A DNA stretch of 64,000 bases from CAZUMW01 sp964621615 (GCA_964621615.1 CAZUMW010000007.1:62001-126000), one strand, 5' to 3'. Shown: positions 50,963 to 60,424, numbered from the stretch's first letter. The notes: generated by a model not told the origin, from the sequence alone. Numbers and translations: made by a program.

Positions 50963-52747
50963 TTATCCAGAGTTCAATTGCCATTTCAAATCTTCCGAAT
51001 TCCTGTCATCTGTGCATTGAAATTCAGAGGATTGATCAGAATCCTGAATATTTTTCACATTAACCCCCTCAACAATTCGTATGAGGCTTCTGACAATGTC
51101 TTTGAGCTCCTCAGCCTGCGCTGCCATATGCTGACTCGCTGATGCTGATTCCTCTGCACTAGCGGAGGTGTTTTGAACAATTTTATCCATTTGTGCTACT
51201 GTCGAATTGATCTGGGTTATTCCCTGTGCCTGATCGTTGCTCGCTGAGGCAATTTCATCAGTAAAGATTTCGACTTTTTTTATGCTGTTCAAAATATTTT
51301 CAAGTGCCTGGTTTGCTTCATTCGCCTGCCGCGTTCCTTCGGTGGTTCGGTTTACACTTTCGGATATAAGCTTGCTGGTTTCTTTTGCCTGCTCTGCTGA
51401 ACGCTGCGCAAGTGTCCGCACCTCATCAGCGACAACTGCAAAGCCTCTGCCTGTTTCGCCTGCACGTGCAGCCTCTACGGCAGCATTGAGTGACAGCAGA
51501 TTAGTCTGGAATGCAATCTCTTCTATTGCCTGAGTGATGCTGGTTATCTGAGAGGCACTCTCATTAATACCCTCCATAGCCATCATAAGCTTCTGCATTG
51601 ATTCAGCTCCGTCACGGGCTGCGCCGGCTGTTTTGTTTACCAGCTCCCGAACATTGTGTGAACTGTCGGAATTTCGCTGTGCCATGGAGGAAAGCTCTTC
51701 CAGCGATGCAGCAGTTTCTTCCAGCGAAGATGCCTGTTCACTGGTCGAGTGAGCAAGAGTCTGGCTTGCGGAGGATACCTCTTGAGCAGAGCCGTTTATC
51801 TGATCAGAGCTTATTCCCAATGAATCTATGGCCCGGTAAATCGGCTTGACGATCGACCTGCTGAAAACAACAGCTACTGCTACGGCAAGCGCGATAACGC
51901 ACAGCGCAATAACAAAGTTTATTGTTCCCAGGTTTTTGCCGGGAGCAAGAATTTCGGATTTATCAGCTGTAGTCACAATGAACCACTGCAATTCCTCATA
52001 ATGACTGCATGCAGCAATTTTGTCGGTGCCCCCCTCTGTATACTCGACAGTGCCGCCTTTTTGATCAGGCATGGCCCTTACTACTGCACCGCCAGGGGTC
52101 ATTAGCCGGCTGCTGTCAGGATGCCCGATAATTTTACAATCGTTGTCCAGCACAAAAATAAATCCGGTTTTGCCGAACCGAACCGGTGAAACAAAATGTC
52201 TGTTAAAATATTCAAGGCTTATAGCGCCGGTTATTACCCCAACCGGAGTGCCTTCTTTCATAACCGGACCGGCTATAACAAAAACAGGACGGCGCTGTGC
52301 ATCGGTAAACACATCCGAAAAAACAACATCCCCTTCACGTGCTTTATTGAACCATTCACGGGAGCTGATATTTTTCCCGGATTGTGTATCACTGTCAGAG
52401 GACGCAATAATGTCTCCTTTATTATCTGCAATGTTTAATGAGTAATAAAAGTCATAGTCCTTAACAAGCTCTGCAAGTTCTTTATTCGCCATTTTATGAA
52501 ATGCTCCGTCGATAACAACGCTGAAAACATCAAGCTTCCCCCAGTAGCGGATTTCAAGCTTCCTGTCCTGAATCCATGTATCAATGTGACTTTGTACGAC
52601 ACCGACAAGGCGCCTTTTTTGATCCTCACTGATACTGCCTATGGTTTTATTTGAATTGGCAATGGAAAAAACAGTTGAAACAGTCAATCCGGTAACTACC
52701 AGCAATACCGTTGTCAGAACGAATTTCGTCTTGAGTGTCAGTTTCAT
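50963..52747 (-). CDS. Methyl-accepting chemotaxis protein with periplasmic Cache domain
   Basis: The 594-residue receptor has a first membrane helix (about 9-29), a double Cache sensor (about 35-275, with SSREWFNKAREGDVVFSDVF and PVFVIAGPVMKEG), and a second helix (about 277-296). A HAMP-like linker and a signalling domain follow, with the conserved tip IAFQTNLLSLNAAVEAARAG and GFAVVADEVRTLAQRSAEQA. It would report small ligands to CheA. No che genes are in the window. The gene is truncating, or is abutted by, the broken PAS gene on the other strand. Confidence 0.93.
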   Translation of the reverse strand: MKLTLKTKFVLTTVLLVVTGLTVSTVFSIANSNKTIGSISEDQKRRLVGVVQSHIDTWIQDRKLEIRYWGKLDVFSVVIDGAFHKMANKELAELVKDYDFYYSLNIADNKGDIIASSDSDTQSGKNISSREWFNKAREGDVVFSDVFTDAQRRPVFVIAGPVMKEGTPVGVITGAISLEYFNRHFVSPVRFGKTGFIFVLDNDCKIIGHPDSSRLMTPGGAVVRAMPDQKGGTVEYTEGGTDKIAACSHYEELQWFIVTTADKSEILAPGKNLGTINFVIALCVIALAVAVAVVFSRSIVKPIYRAIDSLGISSDQINGSAQEVSSASQTLAHSTSEQASSLEETAASLEELSSMAQRNSDSSHNVRELVNKTAGAARDGAESMQKLMMAMEGINESASQITSITQAIEEIAFQTNLLSLNAAVEAARAGETGRGFAVVADEVRTLAQRSAEQAKETSKLISESVNRTTEGTRQANEANQALENILNSIKKVEIFTDEIASASNDQAQGITQINSTVAQMDKIVQNTSASAEESASASQHMAAQAEELKDIVRSLIRIVEGVNVKNIQDSDQSSEFQCTDDRNSEDLKWQLNSG

Positions 52748-53031
52748 ATCTGCGTGGCTCCTTTACAGTGTATGGTTTGTTACATTGTGGCCAAAGAAAT
52801 GCATAGCTATATATGTACTGTGTAATCAATGCCCCATATTATTCGACCCCATTGTTAATTTTTCTTTTTTTTGAAAAAAAAAGACCAAAAAGACAATGGT
52901 CCCCTCGAAAATAGATATCAGATGTTGTTTTGGATTAAATGTGCAGCGTTGCTACGAAAGAATGAACGCTGGAACGTGGCGGTTATATAGTATTAATTCA
53001 ATTTGTATTATAAACGGTATTTATGTTGTGT

Positions 53032-54593
53032 TTATTTCTCACAAAGCACCCTGTGAATAACCTCCGCAACGTCATGCTGCAAAATCGGCTTTTTTATAAC
53101 TTCCCTGATTCCGAATTTAAGAAGTATATTTTTATCGAAATCCTGCACAAAGCCGGTACAGAGAATAACGGGCAGATCCGGGTTTATAGCTGACAGCTCC
53201 TGAGCAAAATCGAGCCCGGACAAATTCGGCATGGCATAGTCAGTGATAACAAGATCAAAAAACTCAGCCGGACCGGCTTTGACCTTTTCAAGGGCTTCCA
53301 CAGGGCTTGTCCGCGTTTCAACAAGATAGCCGAGCTTTTGCAAGGTCTGTTTTGCTATGTCAACGATTGCCTTTTCATCATCAACAAATAAAATACGCTC
53401 CCCTTTTCCGTAGGTAAGTTTCTTTTTGCCCGGTTTATGCTTCGCTATCGTTTTATGGGTGTAAAGCGGCAAATACACAGTAAAGGTTGTTCCTTCACCT
53501 GGCTCACTTATAAACGTAATCTGCCCGCCGAGTTTGTTCACAATTCCATGAACCACAGAAAGACCGAGGCCGGTACCCTCTCCTTTTTCCTTGGTCGTAA
53601 AATAGGGATCAAAAATACGCGACTGGAATTCTCTTTTTATCCCGCAGCCGGTATCCGATACTGATATGCACACATAATCTACGGGGGATTGATCTTTGCC
53701 GTTGCTGCTTTCAGCAGCTGATTTTTTCCGCGCCCGGATGGTCAGGGTTCCATAGGTGCCGGACATTGATTGTGCTGCATTTGTGCACAGGTTCATTAAT
53801 ATCTGGTGGATATCTGAGGGCTCGGCAAAAAGAACATCGTTATCTAAATCAATGGATTGCTCAATCGTAATAGTCGCAGGCAGGGTCGAATCAATAAATT
53901 TGATTACTTCTTTGATGATCGGTTTTATGACCAGTATTTTTGTTTCTTCCTTTGTCTGCCGGCTGAACGTCAGAATTTGATTTACCAGGGTTTTTGCCCG
54001 GTTTGAAGCGGTTATGATTTGATGTATATGTTTTTTGAGGCAATCTTCATCGGCTGTTTTGGATTGCGCAAGCTCAGCCGACCCCAGAATTACCGACAGT
54101 ATATTATTAAAATCATGGGCAATGCCCCGGCCAGGGTACCGATGGATTCAAGCTTCTGGGCCTGTCTGAGCTGATGCTCTATCTGTTTTGAATTGTTTAT
54201 ATCAACACAGATCCCCAATATCGCAAACACATCTCCCTGCTCATCATACAGAGGCCTGGAGCTGAAAATACCGTAAAATTCCTCACCGTTTTTTTTTATA
54301 TAGCGGGTTTCCTTCACAAAATTTTTTCTGCCGGCAATCATCTCAGAAATTTGGTGGTGCATCCTTTTATTCACTTCAGGCCGCTGAATCATGGATACCG
54401 GTTTTCCGATTACTTCTTCAGTTTTATAGCCGAATACCAGTTCCCCATTCGGGGTGTAATTTATTATTTTATATTCAGGGTCTTTGGCATCGATTATTAT
54501 ATAACAGACATTTTTTGCGATATTGAACATCGCATCCAATAGCTGTTTCTGATAATGGAGTTCGGTTTTCAATTCTTCGTAGCTGGGAGGCAT
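53032..54593 (-). pseudogene. Frameshifted hybrid histidine kinase (PAS-HisKA-HATPase-REC)
   Basis: The upstream frame (54593-54090) encodes a PAS domain and the start of HisKA (LRQAQKLESIGTLAG). There the frame fails: one more G in the GGGG run at 54125-54128 would restore GGIAHDFNNIL with the phospho-accepting histidine. The downstream frame then continues through MNLCTNAAQSMSG (N-box), SDTGCGIKREF, KGEGTGLGLSVVHGIV and a receiver domain (LFVDDEKAIV, ITDYAMPNLSG, KKPI). All motifs after the break are intact, so this is a recent mutation, a phase-variable tract or a sequencing error. If repaired, the product is a 520-residue soluble hybrid kinase. Confidence 0.8.
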
Positions 54594-54852
54594 GGGATTG
54601 TGGTTCTCCTAAAATATCGTATATTATCAAAAATTATATCTTGCTTCTATTTCGATATGATGCTATTATAGTATATAATATCGAAACCAAAGTCAAGAAC
54701 TTGAATCCTAATTTTATTGATATCATATGTTTAGTTCATAAATAGAATAATTAGCTTATGTAAACTTTTAATATGGTATAAAAAGTGGCGTTTTAATGTT
54801 GTCAGTCAGCACTCACACGTGAATCCGGTTTTGAACTGAACTGAGAGATACC

Positions 54853-55278
54853 ATGCCGATCTTGTACCGCATTAGAGATAACGGCCATTTCATTCATGCC
54901 TTTGCAGAACCCCCCGTTACAAAAGAAGAATTCATGGACTATGAGGTGGCGCATGCAATCGATAAACGGATCAAACCACCTGTTCATGAACTGCTGGAAA
55001 TTTATCCCGATGCGTTAAAAGATATTACCCTTGAGCATATGAAAGAGGTGCTTCAACGGCGCAGCGAGGTAAAGCAGCTGCCTCAGCCACACCGCTGCGC
55101 TATTTCAATTCACCGCATAGAGGATCACTCGCTGAACCTGGTGAAATTCTACCGGGGCATGATAATGCTTCACTACCCGGCGCACGTAAACATTTTTGCA
55201 GACACCGAAACGGCAAAAAACTGGCTGGGCCTGGATAACACGCAGCCAAGAAATCCCGATACAACCAACGGACCATAA
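54853..55278 (+). CDS. SpoIIAA/STAS-like protein, copy 1
   Basis: The 141-residue protein begins MPILYRIRDNGHFIHAFAEP. It continues with a helix that binds a D-rich end (VAHAIDKRIKPPVHELLEIY), LPQPHRCAISIHRIED, VKFYRGMIMLHYPAHVNIFA and WLGLD. This matches the small SpoIIAA/CRAL-TRIO-like family common in Proteobacteria. A paralogue at 59981-60424 shares most of these positions. It is followed 127 bp later by a receiver-TPR gene. An anti-sigma or lipid-binding function is possible but unproven. Confidence 0.7.
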   Translation: MPILYRIRDNGHFIHAFAEPPVTKEEFMDYEVAHAIDKRIKPPVHELLEIYPDALKDITLEHMKEVLQRRSEVKQLPQPHRCAISIHRIEDHSLNLVKFYRGMIMLHYPAHVNIFADTETAKNWLGLDNTQPRNPDTTNGP

Positions 55279-55405
55279 CACCCCTCAGCTCATAGCGGGG
55301 ATATTTTCAGAGAATATGTATTACGGAAAATGCATTGTGCAGCAATCAGCACTTTTACAGATACGCAGTGCCGGCAGATCAGACATGAACACGATAGGAC
55401 ACACC

Positions 55406-56575
55406 ATGAATCAGAACAGCACAAAGTCACCCAAGCAGCGAATAAAACTCCTCATCGTAAACAACAAGCAGCATATTCGCGATCGACTCTTTGACATCCT
55501 CCGCAAAAACGGCTATGCCAGTTTCGATTTTGCCAAAGACGGGGTTGAGGCGTACAGCAAACTGAAAGAGCAGGTTTTTAATTTCGTTATAACCGACTGG
55601 CATATGCCAAGAATGAGCGGCATAGAATTGCTCACTGCCCTGCGCAGCGATCCGCAATATTTTGACACACCTGTTATGATGATTTCTGATGAACTCTCAG
55701 AGGACAAGATCTATTACGCTATGGAAGAGGGCGTAGACGGGTATCATACATTGCCTTTTACTGAGAAAAAAATAATAAACGGGATCACCGAAGTTCTTAT
55801 GCGCAAATCGGACCCGGACCCGCTGCGGTACAAAATCCAGCGTCTCTGTTCTTTAAAGCTTCAGGAAAAATACAACAATGCTATTGAGTTCGGCAAAACA
55901 CTGCTCCGGGAACACATGCGCACCGATATCCTGTTTCTTATGAGCAACTGTTATATGGACGCAAACGAACCCGATAACGCACGTCGCTGCATAAAGCGAG
56001 CACTGAAAATCGAAGAAAGCAGCAAAGGGTATCATTTGCTGGGCACGGTGTACATGCGTGAAGGTGAATATGAAAAAGCCATCGAAAATTATGAAAAAGC
56101 ATATTCGCTGAACCAGCTTAACCGCAATATTGTTGTTGATATCGGTCGCGCATACCTGGAAATGGGCAAGTTCAAGGAAGCCAGCGAGACCTTCAGCAGC
56201 CTGGATGATAAAACACTGGGCATGTCAAATGTTGCGGCAAGCAAAATAGGAAACGCCTACCTTGATGCCGGGTATTTCGATGAGGCCGGATCGTATTTGA
56301 AGGATGCTTTCACCCCGATGCCTGAAATGGTATCCGTGTTTAATAAATACGCTATTGAACTGAGAAAGCACGGCCATGTAAAAGAGGCAGTAAAACAATA
56401 TAAACGCTGTATAAAAATAGACCCGGACAATCACATTATTCTGTTTAACCTTGCACGGATATATTATGAAATAAAAAATTATTCGGAGTCCAAAGAGCTG
56501 TTAAAAAAATGTCTTGTGCTTGAACCGAACTTTGAAGCTGCAGGCAAGCTGCTCGCAATGATTAAAAAACAGTAA
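55406..56575 (+). CDS. Degenerate receiver domain with TPR array
   Basis: From ATG 55406 (AGGA 6 bp upstream) the protein has 389 residues; ATG 55385 is an alternative. The receiver (about 12-130) keeps D64 in VITDWHMPRMSG, but the acidic pair at the first strand is N19-N20 and the conserved Lys is replaced by Leu116 (TLPF). Phosphorylation is therefore doubtful. TPR units fill about 150-389, ending in FNLARIYYEIKNYSESKELL. The domain order equals that of the intact receiver-TPR protein at 13976-15130. It is likely a scaffold that no longer needs phosphotransfer. Confidence 0.85.
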   Translation: MNQNSTKSPKQRIKLLIVNNKQHIRDRLFDILRKNGYASFDFAKDGVEAYSKLKEQVFNFVITDWHMPRMSGIELLTALRSDPQYFDTPVMMISDELSEDKIYYAMEEGVDGYHTLPFTEKKIINGITEVLMRKSDPDPLRYKIQRLCSLKLQEKYNNAIEFGKTLLREHMRTDILFLMSNCYMDANEPDNARRCIKRALKIEESSKGYHLLGTVYMREGEYEKAIENYEKAYSLNQLNRNIVVDIGRAYLEMGKFKEASETFSSLDDKTLGMSNVAASKIGNAYLDAGYFDEAGSYLKDAFTPMPEMVSVFNKYAIELRKHGHVKEAVKQYKRCIKIDPDNHIILFNLARIYYEIKNYSESKELLKKCLVLEPNFEAAGKLLAMIKKQ

Positions 56576-56694
56576 CGGATTTGCAATACTGCTACCAAAC
56601 ACGGCAAGCGCCTTATTGCAGCAGGCATATAAAATTATGCAATACATACTTATAAAGAAGCCCTGTAAAACAATCTACCGGAGGGGGAATTGCC

Positions 56695-57027
56695 ATGAGT
56701 ACATGGTACAAAAAGGTGCTCGGCGATAATAGTGTTGCGGCAGTACATGAAGAAGTTATGAACATACTGAATAAAGTAAGTATCATTTCACTTGCAGGCA
56801 GCTCTCTACGTAATATGGCCGTATTTTTAATGTATGATTCTGAGCAGGACGTTGAAGTTGCATATTTTAGCCCTTCAAGCAAAAAAATCGCAGATATGGT
56901 CGATGCTGTGCCGTGTGAAAAGCCGAAGCCTGATTCAAAGGAAAATGTTACGGTCATTTTCGGAGATGAAAAAACGTCCCTGGAAGCATTTTTTTCTGAT
57001 GGTACCAACGAACAGGGGAAAGGATAG
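56695..57027 (+). CDS. Small unknown cytoplasmic protein
   Basis: The 110-residue protein has an excellent GGAGGGGGA site before ATG 56695, which supports expression. It begins MSTWYKKVLGDNSVAAVHEE, has a hydrophobic middle (VSIISLAGSSLRNMAVFLMY) and a charged C-terminus with no clear motif. It follows the receiver-TPR gene by 119 bp. I do not recognise a family. Its place among signalling genes suggests, but does not show, a related role. Confidence 0.6.
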   Translation: MSTWYKKVLGDNSVAAVHEEVMNILNKVSIISLAGSSLRNMAVFLMYDSEQDVEVAYFSPSSKKIADMVDAVPCEKPKPDSKENVTVIFGDEKTSLEAFFSDGTNEQGKG

Positions 57028-57084
57028 ATCCCAGAAACCCGGAGTGTGAACAAATAAATAATTTTTATCTAAATCCCTACAGCC

Positions 57085-57522
57085 ATGAAATCAGTATTCA
57101 TTTGTACATTCGCATTTTCAACACTTGTATTTTTTCTTTGTACTTTATATCTTTTTCAGCAAAACGCCTGCTGGACGGTTAAAATACGGAATAATTTCGG
57201 CACCTCGGACTCAGAAGAGGCAGCGGCATATGTGACCATTCCGCATATAACCGTTAGCCTTTCAGGCGGTGAAACACATTTTTGCAGAGCCGGAATTACA
57301 CTCCATATAAGCAAAAAGAACTATAGACAGATTAAACAAAAAAAATATATCACATTTATTCAGGACACTATTTCCGACGTCCTCTCATCCTACAGGGCGC
57401 ATCGTTTGTTAACCCATGAAGGGAAAATGCGCCTCAAACGCCATATTCGGACAAATATAAATCGCGATTTTTTGGCCCCGGTCGTACAGGATGTTCATTT
57501 CAGAGAATTTATCCTTGAATAG
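57085..57522 (+). CDS. FliL-like membrane protein (orphan)
   Basis: The 145-residue protein has one N-terminal membrane helix (about 4-25) and an outer domain with YVTIPHITVSLSGGETHFCR, ISKKNYRQIKQKKYITFIQD, LLTHEGKMRLKRHIRTNIN and VQDVHFREFILE. The spacing of the two long helices and the terminal F-x-x-F/I-L-E match the FliL fold, which supports flagellar stators. No flagellar gene is nearby. FliL-like stomatin-fold proteins also occur outside flagella, so a stator role is inferred only. Confidence 0.65.
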   Translation: MKSVFICTFAFSTLVFFLCTLYLFQQNACWTVKIRNNFGTSDSEEAAAYVTIPHITVSLSGGETHFCRAGITLHISKKNYRQIKQKKYITFIQDTISDVLSSYRAHRLLTHEGKMRLKRHIRTNINRDFLAPVVQDVHFREFILE

Positions 57523-57649
57523 GATCAGCCGGGAAGTATTTTTTACACATTTTGTGAGATGGTAAACTCGATAAAATAACCGGGATTCTGTCTGAAATTT
57601 TTTTCAGGTCCTAGAATCAATCATAAACAATAAAACATACACTCATATC

Positions 57650-57931
57650 ATGGCAAAGATACTATCCTTTCCCCAGCCCGGCGATTGCTGTGCAATCTGT
57701 AGATACTATGTTCCTGAAAATAAAATCGCTTTGCTTGAAGATTCTCCGATAAAGTATTGCAGTCACCCGGATCGCGCACCGAACCATCCTGTGACGGAAG
57801 AACAGGTGAAAAAGCTTACATTGTACAGAGATCCTGAAAACTGGTGTCCGAAGTGTGAGCGGGTGAACTGGATTGAAGGGGTTCTCCGGAAAGGCGATAT
57901 GTACGCAAACCATAGAAGTTTCTATTCATAA
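57650..57931 (+). CDS. Small Cys-rich protein, probable metal binder
   Basis: The 93-residue protein has three cysteine groups: CCAICRYYV near residue 13, YCSHPDRAPNH near 46 and WCPKCERVNW near 76. The arrangement could bind one or two zinc or iron ions. No known family is recognised. It lies 29 bp before a response-regulator gene and may be co-transcribed with it. Confidence 0.55.
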   Translation: MAKILSFPQPGDCCAICRYYVPENKIALLEDSPIKYCSHPDRAPNHPVTEEQVKKLTLYRDPENWCPKCERVNWIEGVLRKGDMYANHRSFYS

Positions 57932-57959
57932 TCTTATAACACCCATTATCGGCGGCATT

Positions 57960-58334
57960 ATGGCTACAACCAAAACGATATTGATAATTGATGATGACAA
58001 ACCCGTCCGCACGGTCCTGAAAACTATACTGGAAAACCATGGATATAATGTGACCGCAGTTTCAAACAGTACCGAAGGGCTTGCATTGCTTCAATCAAAA
58101 ACATTTCATCTTATAATCACCGATCTTATAATGCCCGACCCTGACGGTTTTGAAACCATGCGGGAAATAAAAGCACGAATACCGGACACAAAGGTTATTG
58201 CCATGTCAGGTCATTTTGAAAATGATCCTGAACGATATAAAGAAGTGCTCAAGTCATACGGCGCTGATGCTGTGATACGAAAGCCGGTTGATAATGAACA
58301 GATAATAGCAAAGATAGAGGAAATATTGATATAG
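57960..58334 (+). CDS. Single-domain response regulator
   Basis: The 124-residue protein is a stand-alone receiver. The active site is intact: acidic D-D-D in LIIDDDKPVR, phospho-acceptor in IITDLIMPDPDG, Ser in AMSGHFEN and Lys in VIRKPV. The ATG at 57960 fits the domain start. It could receive phosphate from one of the kinases in this region. It follows the Cys-rich gene by 28 bp. Confidence 0.9.
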   Translation: MATTKTILIIDDDKPVRTVLKTILENHGYNVTAVSNSTEGLALLQSKTFHLIITDLIMPDPDGFETMREIKARIPDTKVIAMSGHFENDPERYKEVLKSYGADAVIRKPVDNEQIIAKIEEILI

Positions 58335-58382
58335 AATATAATCGGTTGATCTTGGCATCACTTCAGGGAGCTCAGCAAAAAA

Positions 58383-58721
58383 ATGATAAAATTTTCTTCA
58401 GTGACATTTAAAGGTGCGTCAGGAACCGGGTATGATTTTGATGTTTATAGAACCGATAATATCTGGAATGACGGAATCGCCGCTGTGTATTTTGTCACGC
58501 GTCGGTATCAACGAAAAAACGGAAAGTATTATCATGAAAAACTTTATATAGGAAAATCTAAAGATATCAAAAGGGAAGTCACCCATCATCACAAGCAGGA
58601 ATGCTTTGATCAACACAAGGCAAACTGCATCTGTATTCATCCCGAACCGGATGAAAAACGCAGGGCTAAAACAGAAGCAGACCTGAGAAAAACAAACACT
58701 ACCAAATGTAACGAAGACTAA
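58383..58721 (+). CDS. GIY-YIG-like protein, unknown role
   Basis: The 112-residue protein contains AVYFVTRRYQ, then KLYIGKSKDIKREVTHHHKQ and CIHPEPDEKRRAKTEADL. The order of an I/VYF strand, a YIG strand, an Arg/Lys and a final Glu is that of GIY-YIG proteins. The first GIY is degenerate and the catalytic set is not certain. It might be a decayed or regulatory relative. It follows the response-regulator gene by 48 bp. No other nuclease or mobile-element gene is near. Confidence 0.55.
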   Translation: MIKFSSVTFKGASGTGYDFDVYRTDNIWNDGIAAVYFVTRRYQRKNGKYYHEKLYIGKSKDIKREVTHHHKQECFDQHKANCICIHPEPDEKRRAKTEADLRKTNTTKCNED

Positions 58722-59202
58722 TACACGTACAGTGTGTTCGCTGCCCCGCATGACAGATGATGTGCCGGTATCAAAGATTCACGGTATCCTGATAAGGATA
58801 TTACGGTAGTCAACATGACGGTCTATATCGTCAGGATAACAATCGGCATCAAATCATCTCTTCCAAAATCCTGCATTAATTTAACTGCAACTCACAAAGA
58901 TGATCAGAAGATTTTTGGAGGTTGGGCTTTGGTGCACAGCCGAAGCTGATCACTTGCGGGTTGACCATTGTTGGCATTTTATCCTGTCCGATATGCTATT
59001 TCCCTGCACACCATTATTTTTTTGTTAAACCACAACATGTTGCGGTAACCAATGAAAGCTTTTTTCATTATTAACCCATACTTAAGCGCTTTATAAATAA
59101 CAAGCGGTATATTTCTACAAGAAGCATTTTTGGAATACCGCAAATCCAATGACCATTATAAATCCCCATAAACACATAACGCTTTAAAAGGAGGGTAAAA
59201 AG
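58722..59202. other. Non-coding, AT-rich gap
   Basis: No gene, hairpin terminator or repeat family seen elsewhere is evident in these 481 bp. The last part (59180-59202) includes the strong AAAGGAGGG ribosome-binding site of the next small gene. Confidence 0.5.
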
Positions 59203-59406
59203 ATGAAAGAGTCACTTCAAATCATCGTGTTGTCGATACTGCTGCTCTTATTAACCGGGCTTTCTCTTCATCCCTGTATTAAATATCTTGCCGGCCACAC
59301 AGACACGGGAGGCAGTGCCATAAAGCAAAGTTATAAACGTTTTCTTCTGCTGTCATATGCATCGCACCCAACACCTTTGCCGGCAACACCTGTCATCAAA
59401 TCATAA
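59203..59406 (+). CDS. Small membrane or secreted protein, unknown
   Basis: The 67-residue protein has a very strong ribosome-binding site (AAAGGAGGGTAAAAAG) and one N-terminal hydrophobic stretch (about 6-22, IIVLSILLLLLTGLSL). A polar tail rich in Ser, Thr and Pro follows. It could be a signal-anchored peptide. No family is recognised. The strong translation signal is the main evidence that it is real. Confidence 0.55.
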   Translation: MKESLQIIVLSILLLLLTGLSLHPCIKYLAGHTDTGGSAIKQSYKRFLLLSYASHPTPLPATPVIKS

Positions 59407-59514
59407 ACAGCCCATTTCTTGATCTTAACAATATATTAATTTAAATCCCGTAAAGCTGCCGTCAAAAGGAACGTTCCTAAAATGATAAATTTTTGTTTAT
59501 AGGAAGATAACAAC

Positions 59515-59919
59515 ATGTATGCTGCCTCACAAACAGACTCGTTTTGCGGAAAAGAACGGGTGCTTCTCGTTGATGATGATAAGCATCTGCTTCCACTTCT
59601 GAAGTCAATGCTTGAGAGTCTGGGGTTTGAGGTGACGGCAATAATCGATAGCCGGAATGCACTCGAATTATTTCAAAACACCCCCCACGATTATGATCTT
59701 CTCATTTCTGATTTTGCAATGCCCGACCTGACCGGTGACCAGCTGGCAGCACGGGTTATCGGTATTCGTCAGGACATACCCGTAGTTCTTATCAGCGGCT
59801 ACACTAATGAGATTGATGAACAAAAAAGTAAACGGGCAGGGATCAAAGCTATTATTCAAAAGCCTTTTGTGCGTGAGGAACTTTCCCGGGCAATACAGTC
59901 CGTTTTAGATGGTAAGTGA
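59515..59919 (+). CDS. Single-domain response regulator
   Basis: The 134-residue protein has a 14-residue N-terminal extension and an intact receiver: LLVDDDKHLL, phospho-acceptor D in LISDFAMPDLTG, Ser in LISGYTNE and Lys in IIQKPF. It is closest in style to receivers of hybrid kinases. It lies 61 bp upstream of the second SpoIIAA-like gene on the same strand, and they are probably co-expressed. Confidence 0.9.
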   Translation: MYAASQTDSFCGKERVLLVDDDKHLLPLLKSMLESLGFEVTAIIDSRNALELFQNTPHDYDLLISDFAMPDLTGDQLAARVIGIRQDIPVVLISGYTNEIDEQKSKRAGIKAIIQKPFVREELSRAIQSVLDGK

Positions 59920-59980
59920 GCAAACTCAGGGACTGCTGTTTTTTTTGCATAGCGACCTTTTTTATAACCTGGAGGACTTC

Positions 59981-60424
59981 ATGCCTATTACATACGAAGT
60001 GCATAATGACGGTCATTTTATTCATGCTGTTGCAAAATCACCTGTAACAGTTGAGGAGTTTTTCCGCTATGAACTCGCACATTCATGTGATGGGAGACTC
60101 ACCTCACCGGTGTATGAACTTCTGGAAATTTATGATGCTGCGCTGAAAAATATTACTATGGATAATATGCAGGAAGTGATTGAGCTAAACCATGAAGTAG
60201 AAAATTTTCTACAGCCTCATCGCTGTGCCATCACGGTTCATCCTCTGGAGAACTACTCCTGGGATCTGGTGACATTTTACCGGGGTATGGTTAAACTGCA
60301 TTATTTAGAAACTGTTCATATCTTTTCAAGCCCGGAACCAGCCAGAAAATGGCTCGGTGTCGACGATATTTATAACAGCGCAACACGAATGCCTGGAATG
60401 ATGGGATACAAAAAGGACAACTAA
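59981..60424 (+). CDS. SpoIIAA/STAS-like protein, copy 2
   Basis: From ATG 59981 with GGAGG 5 bp upstream, this 147-residue protein is a clear paralogue of the one at 54853. Shared stretches include YEVHNDGHFIHAVAKSPVTV, LLEIYDAAL, LQPHRCAITVHPLENYS, FYRGMVKLHYLETVHIF and KWLGVDD. Both copies sit next to a receiver gene. The fold is that of SpoIIAA-like proteins; ligand or partner unknown. The longer frame reaching back to 59909 overlaps the receiver gene and is not favoured. Confidence 0.75.
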   Translation: MPITYEVHNDGHFIHAVAKSPVTVEEFFRYELAHSCDGRLTSPVYELLEIYDAALKNITMDNMQEVIELNHEVENFLQPHRCAITVHPLENYSWDLVTFYRGMVKLHYLETVHIFSSPEPARKWLGVDDIYNSATRMPGMMGYKKDN

